Below, piece by piece: positions 16,721 through 24,787 of a stretch of 64,000 bases of DNA. Position 1 is the first letter of the stretch, and each line of letters begins with the position of its first letter. Made by a program: the position numbers and the translations under genes. The DNA comes from an uncultured Rothia sp. (GTDB lineage Bacteria > Actinomycetota > Actinomycetes > Actinomycetales > Micrococcaceae), in the NCBI GenBank assembly GCA_946221065.1, contig CAMIIO010000010.1, positions 1 to 64,000 on the forward strand, in the 5' to 3' direction. The notes beneath the pieces were generated by a model. It made no database searches. It was not told the origin of the DNA and saw only the letters and a program-made list of their open reading frames with translations.

Positions 16721-19587
16721 CCTCAGCCCAAGAGCAACCGCTCTTTGAGGAGCCCGTAGCGGCTCCATCTCAGAAGACGCCGTCCGGTCAGGAAAAGAAA
16801 CCTGCCCGGACGGCGTCACGCTCGCGTTCTACAGCACGGAAGCCCGCCCAGCAAACAGGAGCTGAACCGTTACTATCTCAGAGGTTGGAAGCGCCACCTG
16901 CTGAATCGATCAAGACTGCGCAGGAGCTACAATCTACCTCCGAGCGGCAGACCAAGCACCCCAGTAGAGGAACTAAGCCGGCGAAGAAAGCCAGCTCTCA
17001 ACGTGCTTCACCAAAGAAGCGAAACCAGGGTAAAAAGCCGGCTACCATCTCTGTTAACGACTCGGGCAAAAAACAAGCTACACAACGGTATGCTAAAGAA
17101 GCTCGCCTAGAGAATGAACACCTTAAAAAGTATCTCTCTGCAACAGATGCTAAGGCGCTCAAAACCCATTTGGGGATTGAAACGGTGGGGGAGTTCCTTG
17201 AATTTTATCCGCGTAAATATTTACCGCGCGGGGAGCTGAGTTCTTTTGCGAATCTTGTAGAGGGTAGCCAGGTAAGCATTATTGCCCGCGTGGTTAAAGT
17301 GAGCACTCGCCAGTTACGAGCCCGCCGCGGTTCGCTCACCGAGGTCATCATCACTGACCAGCTTACCGATGACGTTAGTGAAGAACCGAACACGATTTTT
17401 CAGGACTCTGCGGTGCAGCGGCCCCGTGCCGACTATCGCTTTGCTCCCTCTCAGGGAACTGCCCAGGGACATCACCCGCGCATTATGGGTTCTGCAAGCG
17501 GTTACTCCGATAACTTTGGGATCCTACCATCGGCAATGGCTAACGGGTATTTACAGGACTCACCTTTTGCCGATTATGTGATGGGTGCCCCGAGTACCCG
17601 CATGACGCTTTCCTTCTTTAACGCCTGGACTGCGGCTCGTGAGATTTATGTGGGGGACCAGGTGATGTTCTCGGGCAAGGTGGGGTCTTATCGTGGCGAA
17701 CTCACATTGACTAACCCGCACTATGCTGTTCTGACCGAGAACCGTGCAGATACGGTACAAACACCTCAAGCAATCGAGCGCGCTAAACAGCGGGCTACCG
17801 CGCCCATTCCCGTATATAGGGCGAGCGCTAAGCTTCCCACTGATCGGATTGCTACGGCCATGGAAACCTTATTGGATTCGGCGCCGCTGGCGGAGTTAGA
17901 AGATCCCATCCCGGCGCAGGTGCGCTCTCGCCGGAAGATCCCTTCTCTTAGCTGGACGTATCGAGCCGTACATACTCCTGACACCGAGGAAACGTGGCGT
18001 GCTGCTCAGCATTTTTTGCGTTTCCGTGAGGCGTTTGTTTTGCAGTCTGCGTTGGCGAGGATTCGTGAGGCTCGTGCAGCACATTCGACGGTGGCTCGAC
18101 CTCTGGTTCAGGGGGGCTTGGCGGATCAGTTACTTGAGATTTTGCCGTATAGTTTGACGGCCGGGCAGGAGAGCGTTGGGCAGGAAATTTCTGCGGATTT
18201 GGGTTCGCAGATTCCGATGAACCGCTTGTTGCAGGGGGATGTGGGCTCGGGTAAAACCGTGGTGGCTTTACGTGCGATGTTGCAGGTAGTGGATAACGGT
18301 GCGCAGGCTGCCATGTTAGCGCCTACCGAGGTTCTTGCCGAGCAACATTATCGTTCGGTGCTGGAGATTTTGGGGTCGCTGACTAACGATACGGTGATTC
18401 CGAGCCAGGAGGTTGGTGCTGCCGCTGGGGAGAAACCTGCGGTACACGTGGTGCTGTTGAAAGCGTCTTTACCTGCGGCGGTGAAGAAGAAAGCACTTGT
18501 GGATATTGCCTCCGGTGCTGCCGATATTGTGATTGGTACGCATGCGCTTTTGGCGGATGCTGTTTCTTTTGCGGAGCTTGGCATGGTGGTGGTGGATGAG
18601 CAGCACCGTTTTGGTGTGGAGCAGCGCGATGCTTTGCGTGGGGCTGGGGGCGAGTTGCCACACCGTCTGGTGATGACGGCTACTCCTATCCCGCGAACCG
18701 TTGCTATGACGGTGTTTGGTGATCTTGACACTTCGGTGCTAAATCAGCTTCCTGCCGGACGGCAAAAGATTCAGACGGTGGTGGTTCCACTGAAGGAGCA
18801 CCCTACGTGGGAGCGACGAATATGGCAGCGTGCTCGTGAAGAAATTGATGCGGGGCACCAGGTGTATGTGGTGGTTCCGAAAATCGGTGAGGGCGATACC
18901 GACGCTAACCTGGAAGATGACGGCGGGCTTTACGGTTCGCCCTCAACCGATGTGTTTAAAGACGCTGGCCCGCAGCTTAACTCGGTAAGTTCGATGATGG
19001 CGGAGCTTGCCGATATTCCCGCGCTGATAGGAACACGGGTTGCGGCTTTGCATGGCCGGATGGATGCTGCCGAGAAAGCGCAGACCATGCAGGACTTTAG
19101 TGAGGGCCAGATTGATCTTCTGGTGTGTACCACGGTGATTGAGGTGGGCGTGAACGTTCCCAACGCCACGCTAATGATCATTATGGACGCCGATCGTTTT
19201 GGTATTTCGGGGCTGCACCAGCTGCGCGGTCGTATTGGTCGTGGAAGCCTTCCGGGAACGTGCCTGTTAGTCACCACTCAGGAGTCTGACGGCGTTTCGC
19301 GGGAGCGTCTTGCGGCGGTGGCTTCGAGTACGGATGGTTTTGAGTTGTCCCGTATTGACCTAGAGCAGCGCCGTGAGGGCGATATTTTAGGAGCTGCGCA
19401 ATCCGGCAAGAAGTCTACGCTTAAACTTTTGCGTGCGTTGACTGATGCCAAGCTCATTGAGCAGGCTCGTGAAGACGCTCGGGAGATTGTGAGCGCTGAT
19501 CCCATGTTGGCGCAACACCCTGACTTGGCGCGTACAATTGACCGTGCGCTAGATGCAGACCGTGAGGCGTTTTTGGGTAGAGGGTAG
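16717..19587 (+). CDS. recG: ATP-dependent DNA helicase RecG
   Basis: RecG remodels stalled replication forks and branched DNA. The helicase core has Walker A GDVGSGKT near residue 508, the DEQH box near 626, ATPIPRT, and the C-terminal HQLRGRIGRG. The protein is 956 residues against roughly 690-740 in most bacteria. The excess is a Lys/Ala/Ser-rich disordered N-terminal tail of about 130 residues, and an insertion of roughly 90 residues in the wedge domain (about 215-300, rich in Gly, Ser and Pro). The TTG start follows GAGAAGGG and overlaps the previous stop. The second half of the gene is richer in G and T than the first. Confidence 0.95.
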   Translation: MTSAQEQPLFEEPVAAPSQKTPSGQEKKPARTASRSRSTARKPAQQTGAEPLLSQRLEAPPAESIKTAQELQSTSERQTKHPSRGTKPAKKASSQRASPKKRNQGKKPATISVNDSGKKQATQRYAKEARLENEHLKKYLSATDAKALKTHLGIETVGEFLEFYPRKYLPRGELSSFANLVEGSQVSIIARVVKVSTRQLRARRGSLTEVIITDQLTDDVSEEPNTIFQDSAVQRPRADYRFAPSQGTAQGHHPRIMGSASGYSDNFGILPSAMANGYLQDSPFADYVMGAPSTRMTLSFFNAWTAAREIYVGDQVMFSGKVGSYRGELTLTNPHYAVLTENRADTVQTPQAIERAKQRATAPIPVYRASAKLPTDRIATAMETLLDSAPLAELEDPIPAQVRSRRKIPSLSWTYRAVHTPDTEETWRAAQHFLRFREAFVLQSALARIREARAAHSTVARPLVQGGLADQLLEILPYSLTAGQESVGQEISADLGSQIPMNRLLQGDVGSGKTVVALRAMLQVVDNGAQAAMLAPTEVLAEQHYRSVLEILGSLTNDTVIPSQEVGAAAGEKPAVHVVLLKASLPAAVKKKALVDIASGAADIVIGTHALLADAVSFAELGMVVVDEQHRFGVEQRDALRGAGGELPHRLVMTATPIPRTVAMTVFGDLDTSVLNQLPAGRQKIQTVVVPLKEHPTWERRIWQRAREEIDAGHQVYVVVPKIGEGDTDANLEDDGGLYGSPSTDVFKDAGPQLNSVSSMMAELADIPALIGTRVAALHGRMDAAEKAQTMQDFSEGQIDLLVCTTVIEVGVNVPNATLMIIMDADRFGISGLHQLRGRIGRGSLPGTCLLVTTQESDGVSRERLAAVASSTDGFELSRIDLEQRREGDILGAAQSGKKSTLKLLRALTDAKLIEQAREDAREIVSADPMLAQHPDLARTIDRALDADREAFLGRG

Positions 19588-19666
19588 CTTCTTGCCGGTA
19601 AAGCATAGTGTGCCTGCCGGGTACGATAGACTCTACCCCCTATAAGCGTCACGGAGGAGATCCACG

Positions 19667-20257
19667 ATGAGCCGTATTATTGCCGGAGTCGCCGGCGGGC
19701 ACCGTTTACACAGCGTGCCCGGAGACAAGACCCGCCCTACCACGGATAGGGTAAAGGAAGCACTTTTTTCTCGCCTTGAGGCGTACGAGGTGATTTCTGG
19801 GTCGCGAGTTCTTGATCTTTTTGCCGGTTCAGGAGCGTTAGGACTAGAAGCGTTGAGCCGGGGTGCGGTTCACGTGGATTTTTGCGATAGCTACTCTAAA
19901 GCAGTTGCTACGGTGAAGAAGAATCTTGAACTTATTCGCAGTTTGGTTTCGGGAGATGCCACGGTGCTTTCGATGACGGCGCACAGTTTGGTGAATCAGC
20001 AACGAAACCAGGGCTGGGATGTGGTGTTTATGGATCCGCCCTATCCGCTGGAAAATACTGAGTTGGAAGATCTTTTGCGCTCGCTGATTCCTTCCCTGGC
20101 TGAGGGGGCTGTGATTGTGGTGGAGCGTTCTACGCGCACCCCGGAGCCTGCCTGGCCGGTAGGTTTAGAGTGCTTTGCTACCAAAAAATATGGTGAGACT
20201 ACTCTGTACTATGTTGAGCCGGTTCAGGCAGGGAGTGAGGATTTAGCCGGTTCTTAG
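19667..20257 (+). CDS. rsmD: 16S rRNA (guanine(966)-N2)-methyltransferase
   Basis: This 196-residue SAM-dependent methyltransferase acts on the assembling 30S subunit. It has RIIAGVAGGHRL near the start, KTRPTTDRVKEALF, the SAM loop VLDLFAGSGALGLEALSRGA, and the catalytic FMDPPYP. GGAGG sits 7 bases before the ATG. It follows recG by 79 bases. Its stop overlaps by a few bases the stop of the convergent aminotransferase gene. Confidence 0.95.
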   Translation: MSRIIAGVAGGHRLHSVPGDKTRPTTDRVKEALFSRLEAYEVISGSRVLDLFAGSGALGLEALSRGAVHVDFCDSYSKAVATVKKNLELIRSLVSGDATVLSMTAHSLVNQQRNQGWDVVFMDPPYPLENTELEDLLRSLIPSLAEGAVIVVERSTRTPEPAWPVGLECFATKKYGETTLYYVEPVQAGSEDLAGS

Positions 20258-21486
20258 AGTTGTTTCTCCCATTCTTTAAGTCGTGCGATGGCGTCGTGCA
20301 GTACGTCGGGGCGTTTACAGAACGCAAAGCGAATCCAGTGCTTCATCGGGGAGCTTTGGGGCTCTTGTACGAAGGCGGTCATGGGAACCACTCCCACCCC
20401 GGCTTCTTGGGGGAGTAGCGCCGCTAATTCTGCCGAGGAGCTCAGTTTCTTGTGGTCGAGAAGTTGCTGGACGTTAGCGGCGGCAAAGAATGTTCCCTGG
20501 ACGGGTGCTAGCTTAAAGGCAGTGTCCGAGAGTCCATTGATCACGATGCTCCGCTGTTCGGTGTAGCGGTGGTTGAGTTCTGTATAGAAGGCCTCCGGGA
20601 GTCGGAGCCCCGTTGCGGCACCTATTTGCAAAGGTGCTGCCGCACTGTGGGTGAAGTAGCCCTTGACCACTTTAATCTGCTCGATGAGCTGTGCCGGCCC
20701 GGTGAGCCAGCCGATCCGCCAGCCGGTGAGTGAATGAGTTTTGGAGATTGCTGAGACAAAAAGGGTTCGCTCTGCGGCACCTTCCACCGTAAAAATTGGG
20801 GTGAAACGTGTGGGTTCGAAGACGAGGTGTTCGTACACTCCATCTTGGAGGATTAGCGCGTGATGTTGCTGGGCAAGTTGCACAATTTCTTGGAGAGTTT
20901 CTCGGGAGAAGACGGTTCCTGTGGGGTTGTGCGGATCATTGACAATCACTAAACGGGTTTTATCAGAAAAGGCCTGGGCAAGGTCTTCTGGCTGTGGCGC
21001 AAATTCTGGGGCGGTCAGCGGTACGGTACGAACGGTGCCGCCGGCGAGTGCCACCGTTGCCGGGTAAATATCGTAATACGGTTCAAACACCACAACCTCA
21101 TCGCCGGGCTGGACGAGCGCCGCCACCGTTGCTGAGATTGCCTCCGAAGCACCTGCGGTGACGAGTACCTGAGTCTCGGGGTCAATGCTCTGACCGTAGA
21201 AGCGCTGCTGGTGCTCGGCAATAGCGGCGCGCAGCTCGGGGCGACCAGAGATCGGTGCGTATTGGTTAATCCCCTGCGCCATTGCCTGAGCAGCGGCGTC
21301 CAGAATACTCTGCGGCCCGTCGGTATCGGGAAAACCTTGTCCTAGATTAATTGCCTGGTGAGTGGTCGCTAGGATACTCATCTCTTCAAAGATGGTGGAG
21401 GTAAAACGCGTTCCGTCGTAGAGACCGGTTGCCAGCCCTACTCGTTCAAAAGGTTGCTGTGCGGAGAAATTCTTTTGTGGGGTCAT
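20254..21486 (-). CDS. Class I/II PLP-dependent aminotransferase
   Basis: A 410-residue fold-type I aminotransferase. INLGQGFPDTDGP near the start, the QYAPISGRPELRAAI block, NDPHNPTGTVFS and the PLP lysine in SAISKTHSLTGWRIGW are all present. The closest subgroups I recognise are methionine/kynurenine aminotransferases (YbdL-like) and the actinobacterial DapC annotated as N-succinyldiaminopimelate aminotransferase; the sequence alone does not separate them. It runs against its neighbours, overlaps rsmD by 4 bases at the 3' end, and has its own start region facing coaD. Confidence 0.87.
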   Translation of the reverse strand: MTPQKNFSAQQPFERVGLATGLYDGTRFTSTIFEEMSILATTHQAINLGQGFPDTDGPQSILDAAAQAMAQGINQYAPISGRPELRAAIAEHQQRFYGQSIDPETQVLVTAGASEAISATVAALVQPGDEVVVFEPYYDIYPATVALAGGTVRTVPLTAPEFAPQPEDLAQAFSDKTRLVIVNDPHNPTGTVFSRETLQEIVQLAQQHHALILQDGVYEHLVFEPTRFTPIFTVEGAAERTLFVSAISKTHSLTGWRIGWLTGPAQLIEQIKVVKGYFTHSAAAPLQIGAATGLRLPEAFYTELNHRYTEQRSIVINGLSDTAFKLAPVQGTFFAAANVQQLLDHKKLSSSAELAALLPQEAGVGVVPMTAFVQEPQSSPMKHWIRFAFCKRPDVLHDAIARLKEWEKQL

Positions 21487-21590
21487 AGGGGCTTATGTTT
21501 CCTCGTCATAACTGTGTTAGATAGTTGTGTTCAACACCCTACCGGGCGACGGTGCGAATGGGTAATTATTTCGCTGTTACGCTATGTGTC

Positions 21591-22067
21591 ATGCAATTAG
21601 TTGTTTGTCCCGGATCCTATGACCCTATTCATAATGGTCACGTAGATATTATTACCCGCGCCGCCACGCTCTATGGCAATGTGATTGTTGCGATCGCTCA
21701 TAACTCTGCCAAGAACTATAGTTTTTCTCTGGAAGAGCGCCTGGCGATGGCGGAGGAGACTTTTGCTTTTCTCGATGGCGTTACGGTGGAAGTTATGCCT
21801 ACTATGCTGGTGGCGGAGTATGCGAAGTCTAAGGGTTCGGTGCTGATGGTCAAAGGTGTGCGTAACTCTTTGGACTGGCAGTATGAATCTCAGATGGCGT
21901 CGATGAATAGGCACATTGCCGGTGTAGAAACCGCGTTTCTTACTTCGGATCCCAAGTACACACAGCTCTCATCCACGCTGGTACGTGATGTTGCGAAGTA
22001 CGGTGGGGATCTTACTCCCTTTGTTCCTAAGGCTGTTCAGCAACGGCTACGCAACTTCGCCGGTTAA
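21591..22067 (+). CDS. coaD: Phosphopantetheine adenylyltransferase
   Basis: CoaD makes dephospho-CoA from 4'-phosphopantetheine and ATP. CPGSYDPIHNGH holds the nucleotidyltransferase HxGH-type motif, and the segment SSTLVRDVAKYGGDL is the second family signature. The 158-residue length is normal. I chose the ATG at 21591 because it places the beta-1 strand (QLVVCPGS) at residues 2-9 as in other CoaD proteins; it lacks a clear ribosome site, so it may be leaderless. The alternative ATGs at 21525 and 21558 give unnatural tails. Confidence 0.94.
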   Translation: MQLVVCPGSYDPIHNGHVDIITRAATLYGNVIVAIAHNSAKNYSFSLEERLAMAEETFAFLDGVTVEVMPTMLVAEYAKSKGSVLMVKGVRNSLDWQYESQMASMNRHIAGVETAFLTSDPKYTQLSSTLVRDVAKYGGDLTPFVPKAVQQRLRNFAG

Positions 22068-22220
22068 CTGTCTACGACACCTTCCGCGGTGTACATGATG
22101 AATATCACCCTGGGGGCGTTGTTTCTTGAACCGCGCCATAAAACGTGGAATAGTTGATAAGTAGCCAAACTGCAATTACAGTTTATGGTTGGTCTAAATT
22201 TTTTCATAAGGGAGTTCGTC

Positions 22221-22766
22221 ATTTCACGAAAAGATTCATCGCCCCTGAAGATTTCAGTGAGAGATCTGAGTCATCGCCCGGGGACAATGGAAACCCTGGA
22301 AGGAGTTGTGCCAGCGCCAAAAGACTTTGGCAACGCTCTCATCGGAGCGGAAGAAGGCGCGGATATTGATCTTGATCTCCGCCTGGAATCCGTTGTAGAT
22401 GGTATTCTGGTAAGCGGCACTGCCACCGTTGATGTTAACGGCGAATGTAGTTTGTGCCTGGATCCGGTCAGCGAAACCGTATCCGCAGATATTCAAGAGC
22501 TCTTCGTTTTTGATAAAGCGCCAGTAGGTAGCTCAGAAGACGAAGAAGACGAGCAGTATGCGGTTGAAGACGATCTGATCGACCTTGAACCTGCACTGCG
22601 GGACGCCGTAATTTTGAAATTGCCGTTCCAGCCCCTTTGCAAGGAAACCTGCCAGGGACTGTGTTCCGAATGCGGAATGCGCCTGGAAGAAGATCCGGGG
22701 CATCACCATGAGGTGCTTGATCCACGTTGGAATGCCCTACAAGGCATGTTCAACGAGGAGAAATAA
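22221..22766 (+). CDS. DUF177 (YceD) protein, possible ATT start
   Basis: This is the YceD/DUF177 protein that always precedes rpmF; it is linked to rRNA and ribosome assembly, though its precise role is unclear. LKISVRDLSHRPGTM is the family N-terminus, and the domain has CSLCLDP, CKETCQGLCSECG and a His-rich stretch that could bind zinc. AAGGGAG at 22208-22214, the best ribosome site near the start, is six bases before an in-frame ATT (22221). That start gives a natural 16-residue lead-in. An upstream in-frame ATG at 22185 has no ribosome site and places this one inside the gene; GTG at 22257 would remove the first strand. The start remains inferred. Confidence 0.85.
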   Translation: MSRKDSSPLKISVRDLSHRPGTMETLEGVVPAPKDFGNALIGAEEGADIDLDLRLESVVDGILVSGTATVDVNGECSLCLDPVSETVSADIQELFVFDKAPVGSSEDEEDEQYAVEDDLIDLEPALRDAVILKLPFQPLCKETCQGLCSECGMRLEEDPGHHHEVLDPRWNALQGMFNEEK

Positions 22767-22804
22767 AACTTAACTAACCGTTTTTCTAGAGAAGAGAGAT
22801 AGCT

Positions 22805-23008
22805 GTGGCTGTTCCCAAGCGGAAAATGTCCCGTGCTAACACCCGCGCACGCCGTTCCCAGTGGAAGGCGTCCGTTCCTCAGCTGGTTAAGACCGTTGAA
22901 AACGGTCGCGTAACCTACTCCTTGCCCCACCAGGCAAAGCTGGTCACCGACTCAGCAGGCAACGCCCTGTTCTACGAGTACAAGGGCCGCAAGGTAGCTG
23001 ACGCATAA
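22805..23008 (+). CDS. rpmF: 50S ribosomal protein L32
   Basis: A 67-residue L32 starting AVPKRKMSRANTRARRSQWKA after the initiator. It is the cysteine-free form, without the zinc ribbon found in many other phyla; this form is standard in Micrococcales. The GTG start lies 38 bases after the DUF177 stop. RNase III follows after 6 bases, so ribosomal protein and rRNA processing are co-expressed. Confidence 0.97.
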   Translation: MAVPKRKMSRANTRARRSQWKASVPQLVKTVENGRVTYSLPHQAKLVTDSAGNALFYEYKGRKVADA

Positions 23009-23014
23009 GTTAGC

Positions 23015-23704
23015 ATGAATAACTCTAATTCATCAGAATTGTTGAAACGTCTCGGAGTCGATCTCGACCCCGAGACGTTTCAGCATGCACTCACGCACAG
23101 CTCCTATTCCTTCGAACACCCAGAAGCTAAAGATAACGAACGTCTTGAATTTTTGGGTGACTCCGTCCTATCTCTTGCCATCGCCGAAGAGGTGTACCGG
23201 CTTTACCCGACTCTGCCCGAAGGCGAGCTGGTAAAAAAACATCACGTGGTAGTCTCTTCCTGGGCGCTGGCGAAGATTGCCCGCTCGCTTGACGTCGGTC
23301 CGCATCTGCGGCTCGGCAAAGGCGAGAAGAAAACCGGTGGAGCCGATAAAGATTCAATCCTTGCCGATACCATGGAAGCCATTTTTGGTGCCTGCTATCT
23401 GGAGCTAGGACGTGAGGCGGCGCGCGAACTAGTGCTTCGTCTGGTTGCCCCGTTGCTTCACGATGAAGAAATTTTGGACGCCGGCAGGGACTGGAAAACT
23501 GAGCTGCAGGAGCTGGTTCAGCGAGAAAATTCCGGGGCTTTGAGCTACAGCGTGGTAATGTCCGGACCCGAGCACGCCCCGGTATATACCGCAACCGTAC
23601 ACATTGGTACAGAAACCTACCCGCAGAGCACCGGTTCCGCCTCAAATAAAAAAGAAGCGGAACGCCAGGCGGCTCGGCACACCTATAAAGCCCTAACCCG
23701 CTAG
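23015..23704 (+). CDS. rnc: Ribonuclease III
   Basis: RNase III cleaves double-stranded RNA, including the rRNA precursor. The catalytic signature NERLEFLGDSVL is at residues 41-52, with a second acidic site in DTMEAIFGACYLE. A double-stranded RNA-binding domain occupies the last 75 residues (DWKTELQELVQ to KKEAERQAARH). The 229-residue length is typical. It is part of the rpmF-rnc-mutM operon. Confidence 0.97.
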   Translation: MNNSNSSELLKRLGVDLDPETFQHALTHSSYSFEHPEAKDNERLEFLGDSVLSLAIAEEVYRLYPTLPEGELVKKHHVVVSSWALAKIARSLDVGPHLRLGKGEKKTGGADKDSILADTMEAIFGACYLELGREAARELVLRLVAPLLHDEEILDAGRDWKTELQELVQRENSGALSYSVVMSGPEHAPVYTATVHIGTETYPQSTGSASNKKEAERQAARHTYKALTR

Positions 23705-23721
23705 AGATTGGAGGGATAGCT

Positions 23722-24675
23722 GTGCCTGAGCTTCCCGAGGTGGAGGTTGTTCGCAGAGGAATCACCCAGAATCTCCTGAACTCAACAATCCATAGCGTTG
23801 AGGTTCTTGATCCTCGTTCACTGCGCCGTCATCTCGGCGGTACTCACGATTTTTCGGCACGTCTTGCTGGCTGTTCGGTTGTCGATGTGGCACGGCGAGG
23901 AAAATACCTGTGGCTGCTATTGCGCGATACCTCCGGTGATCTCCTTGATGAGGCTCTGGTTGTTCATCTGGGCATGAGCGGGCAGATACTCCTTAAAGCC
24001 GCTGACTTTCCGGATGAGAAGCATCTGAAGATTCGCTGTGTTGTGCGTCGGCCGGATGGGGAGATGATTCAGCTTCGGTTTGTGGATCAGCGCATCTTTG
24101 GCGGAATGTTCCTCAGCCCGCTAATTGCGGTGCATGATGAGTCTGGCAAACTAGCCCCAGCCTCCGTGGCGAGTACACTGGCTGAACCGCTCATACCGCA
24201 GGCAGTGGCTCATATCGCCAGGGATCCGCTGGATCCGTACTTTTCTGAGCAAGAGTTCCGGGCCAAACTCCGCAAAACCTCTTCCGGCATTAAAAGGTTA
24301 TTGCTGGATCAATCGGTGATTTCCGGCGTAGGCAATATCTATGCTGACGAGGCACTCTGGTTTGCTAAGCTACACTATGCAAAACCGGCTCATAGGCTAA
24401 CTTTGCCTCAAACTCGGACTCTACTGGAGGGAATCCGGCAGGTCATGGGGCAGGCGCTGGAGGCGGGTGGAACCAGTTTTGACGCGCTGTATGTGAATGT
24501 TAATGGAGAGTCCGGATATTTTGATCGTTCACTCAACGCTTACGGGCAGGCCGGAAAGCCGTGTAGACGTTGCGCGAAGCTGGGACGGACCTCGATGATT
24601 GTGCGCGAGCCGTTTATGAATCGTAGTTCGTTCCGGTGCCCGTATTGTCAGCGTGCCCCGCGAATTAGTGCATAA
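23722..24675 (+). CDS. mutM: Formamidopyrimidine-DNA glycosylase
   Basis: MutM (Fpg) removes 8-oxoguanine and ring-opened purines. The mature N-terminus PELPEVEVVRRG supplies the catalytic proline and glutamate. The helix-two-turn-helix (SGVGNIYADEALW) and a C-terminal CxxC...CxxC zinc finger (CRRC, CPYC) are intact. The zinc finger spacing is slightly extended compared with E. coli. The start is GTG, 18 bases after rnc, preceded by GGAGGG. In relatives smc usually comes next; here about 8 kb of minus-strand genes separate them. Confidence 0.96.
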   Translation: MPELPEVEVVRRGITQNLLNSTIHSVEVLDPRSLRRHLGGTHDFSARLAGCSVVDVARRGKYLWLLLRDTSGDLLDEALVVHLGMSGQILLKAADFPDEKHLKIRCVVRRPDGEMIQLRFVDQRIFGGMFLSPLIAVHDESGKLAPASVASTLAEPLIPQAVAHIARDPLDPYFSEQEFRAKLRKTSSGIKRLLLDQSVISGVGNIYADEALWFAKLHYAKPAHRLTLPQTRTLLEGIRQVMGQALEAGGTSFDALYVNVNGESGYFDRSLNAYGQAGKPCRRCAKLGRTSMIVREPFMNRSSFRCPYCQRAPRISA

Positions 24676-24714
24676 CTGGTTTGACGGTGAACGCACGAAA
24701 AGTCGTAGAGCGCT

Positions 24715-24759
24715 AGAGCCCGGTGAACCTTAGAACTTCCATAAGATTCACCGGGCTCT
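24715..24759. terminator. Bidirectional terminator between mutM and phoX-like gene
   Basis: AGAGCCCGGTGAA (24715-24727) pairs perfectly with 24747-24759, and an inner CTTA/TAAG extends the stem. It lies between convergent genes and can end both transcripts. Confidence 0.8.
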
Positions 24760-24787
24760 TATCTGAGCTTAGAGCGTAGCTAGATGT

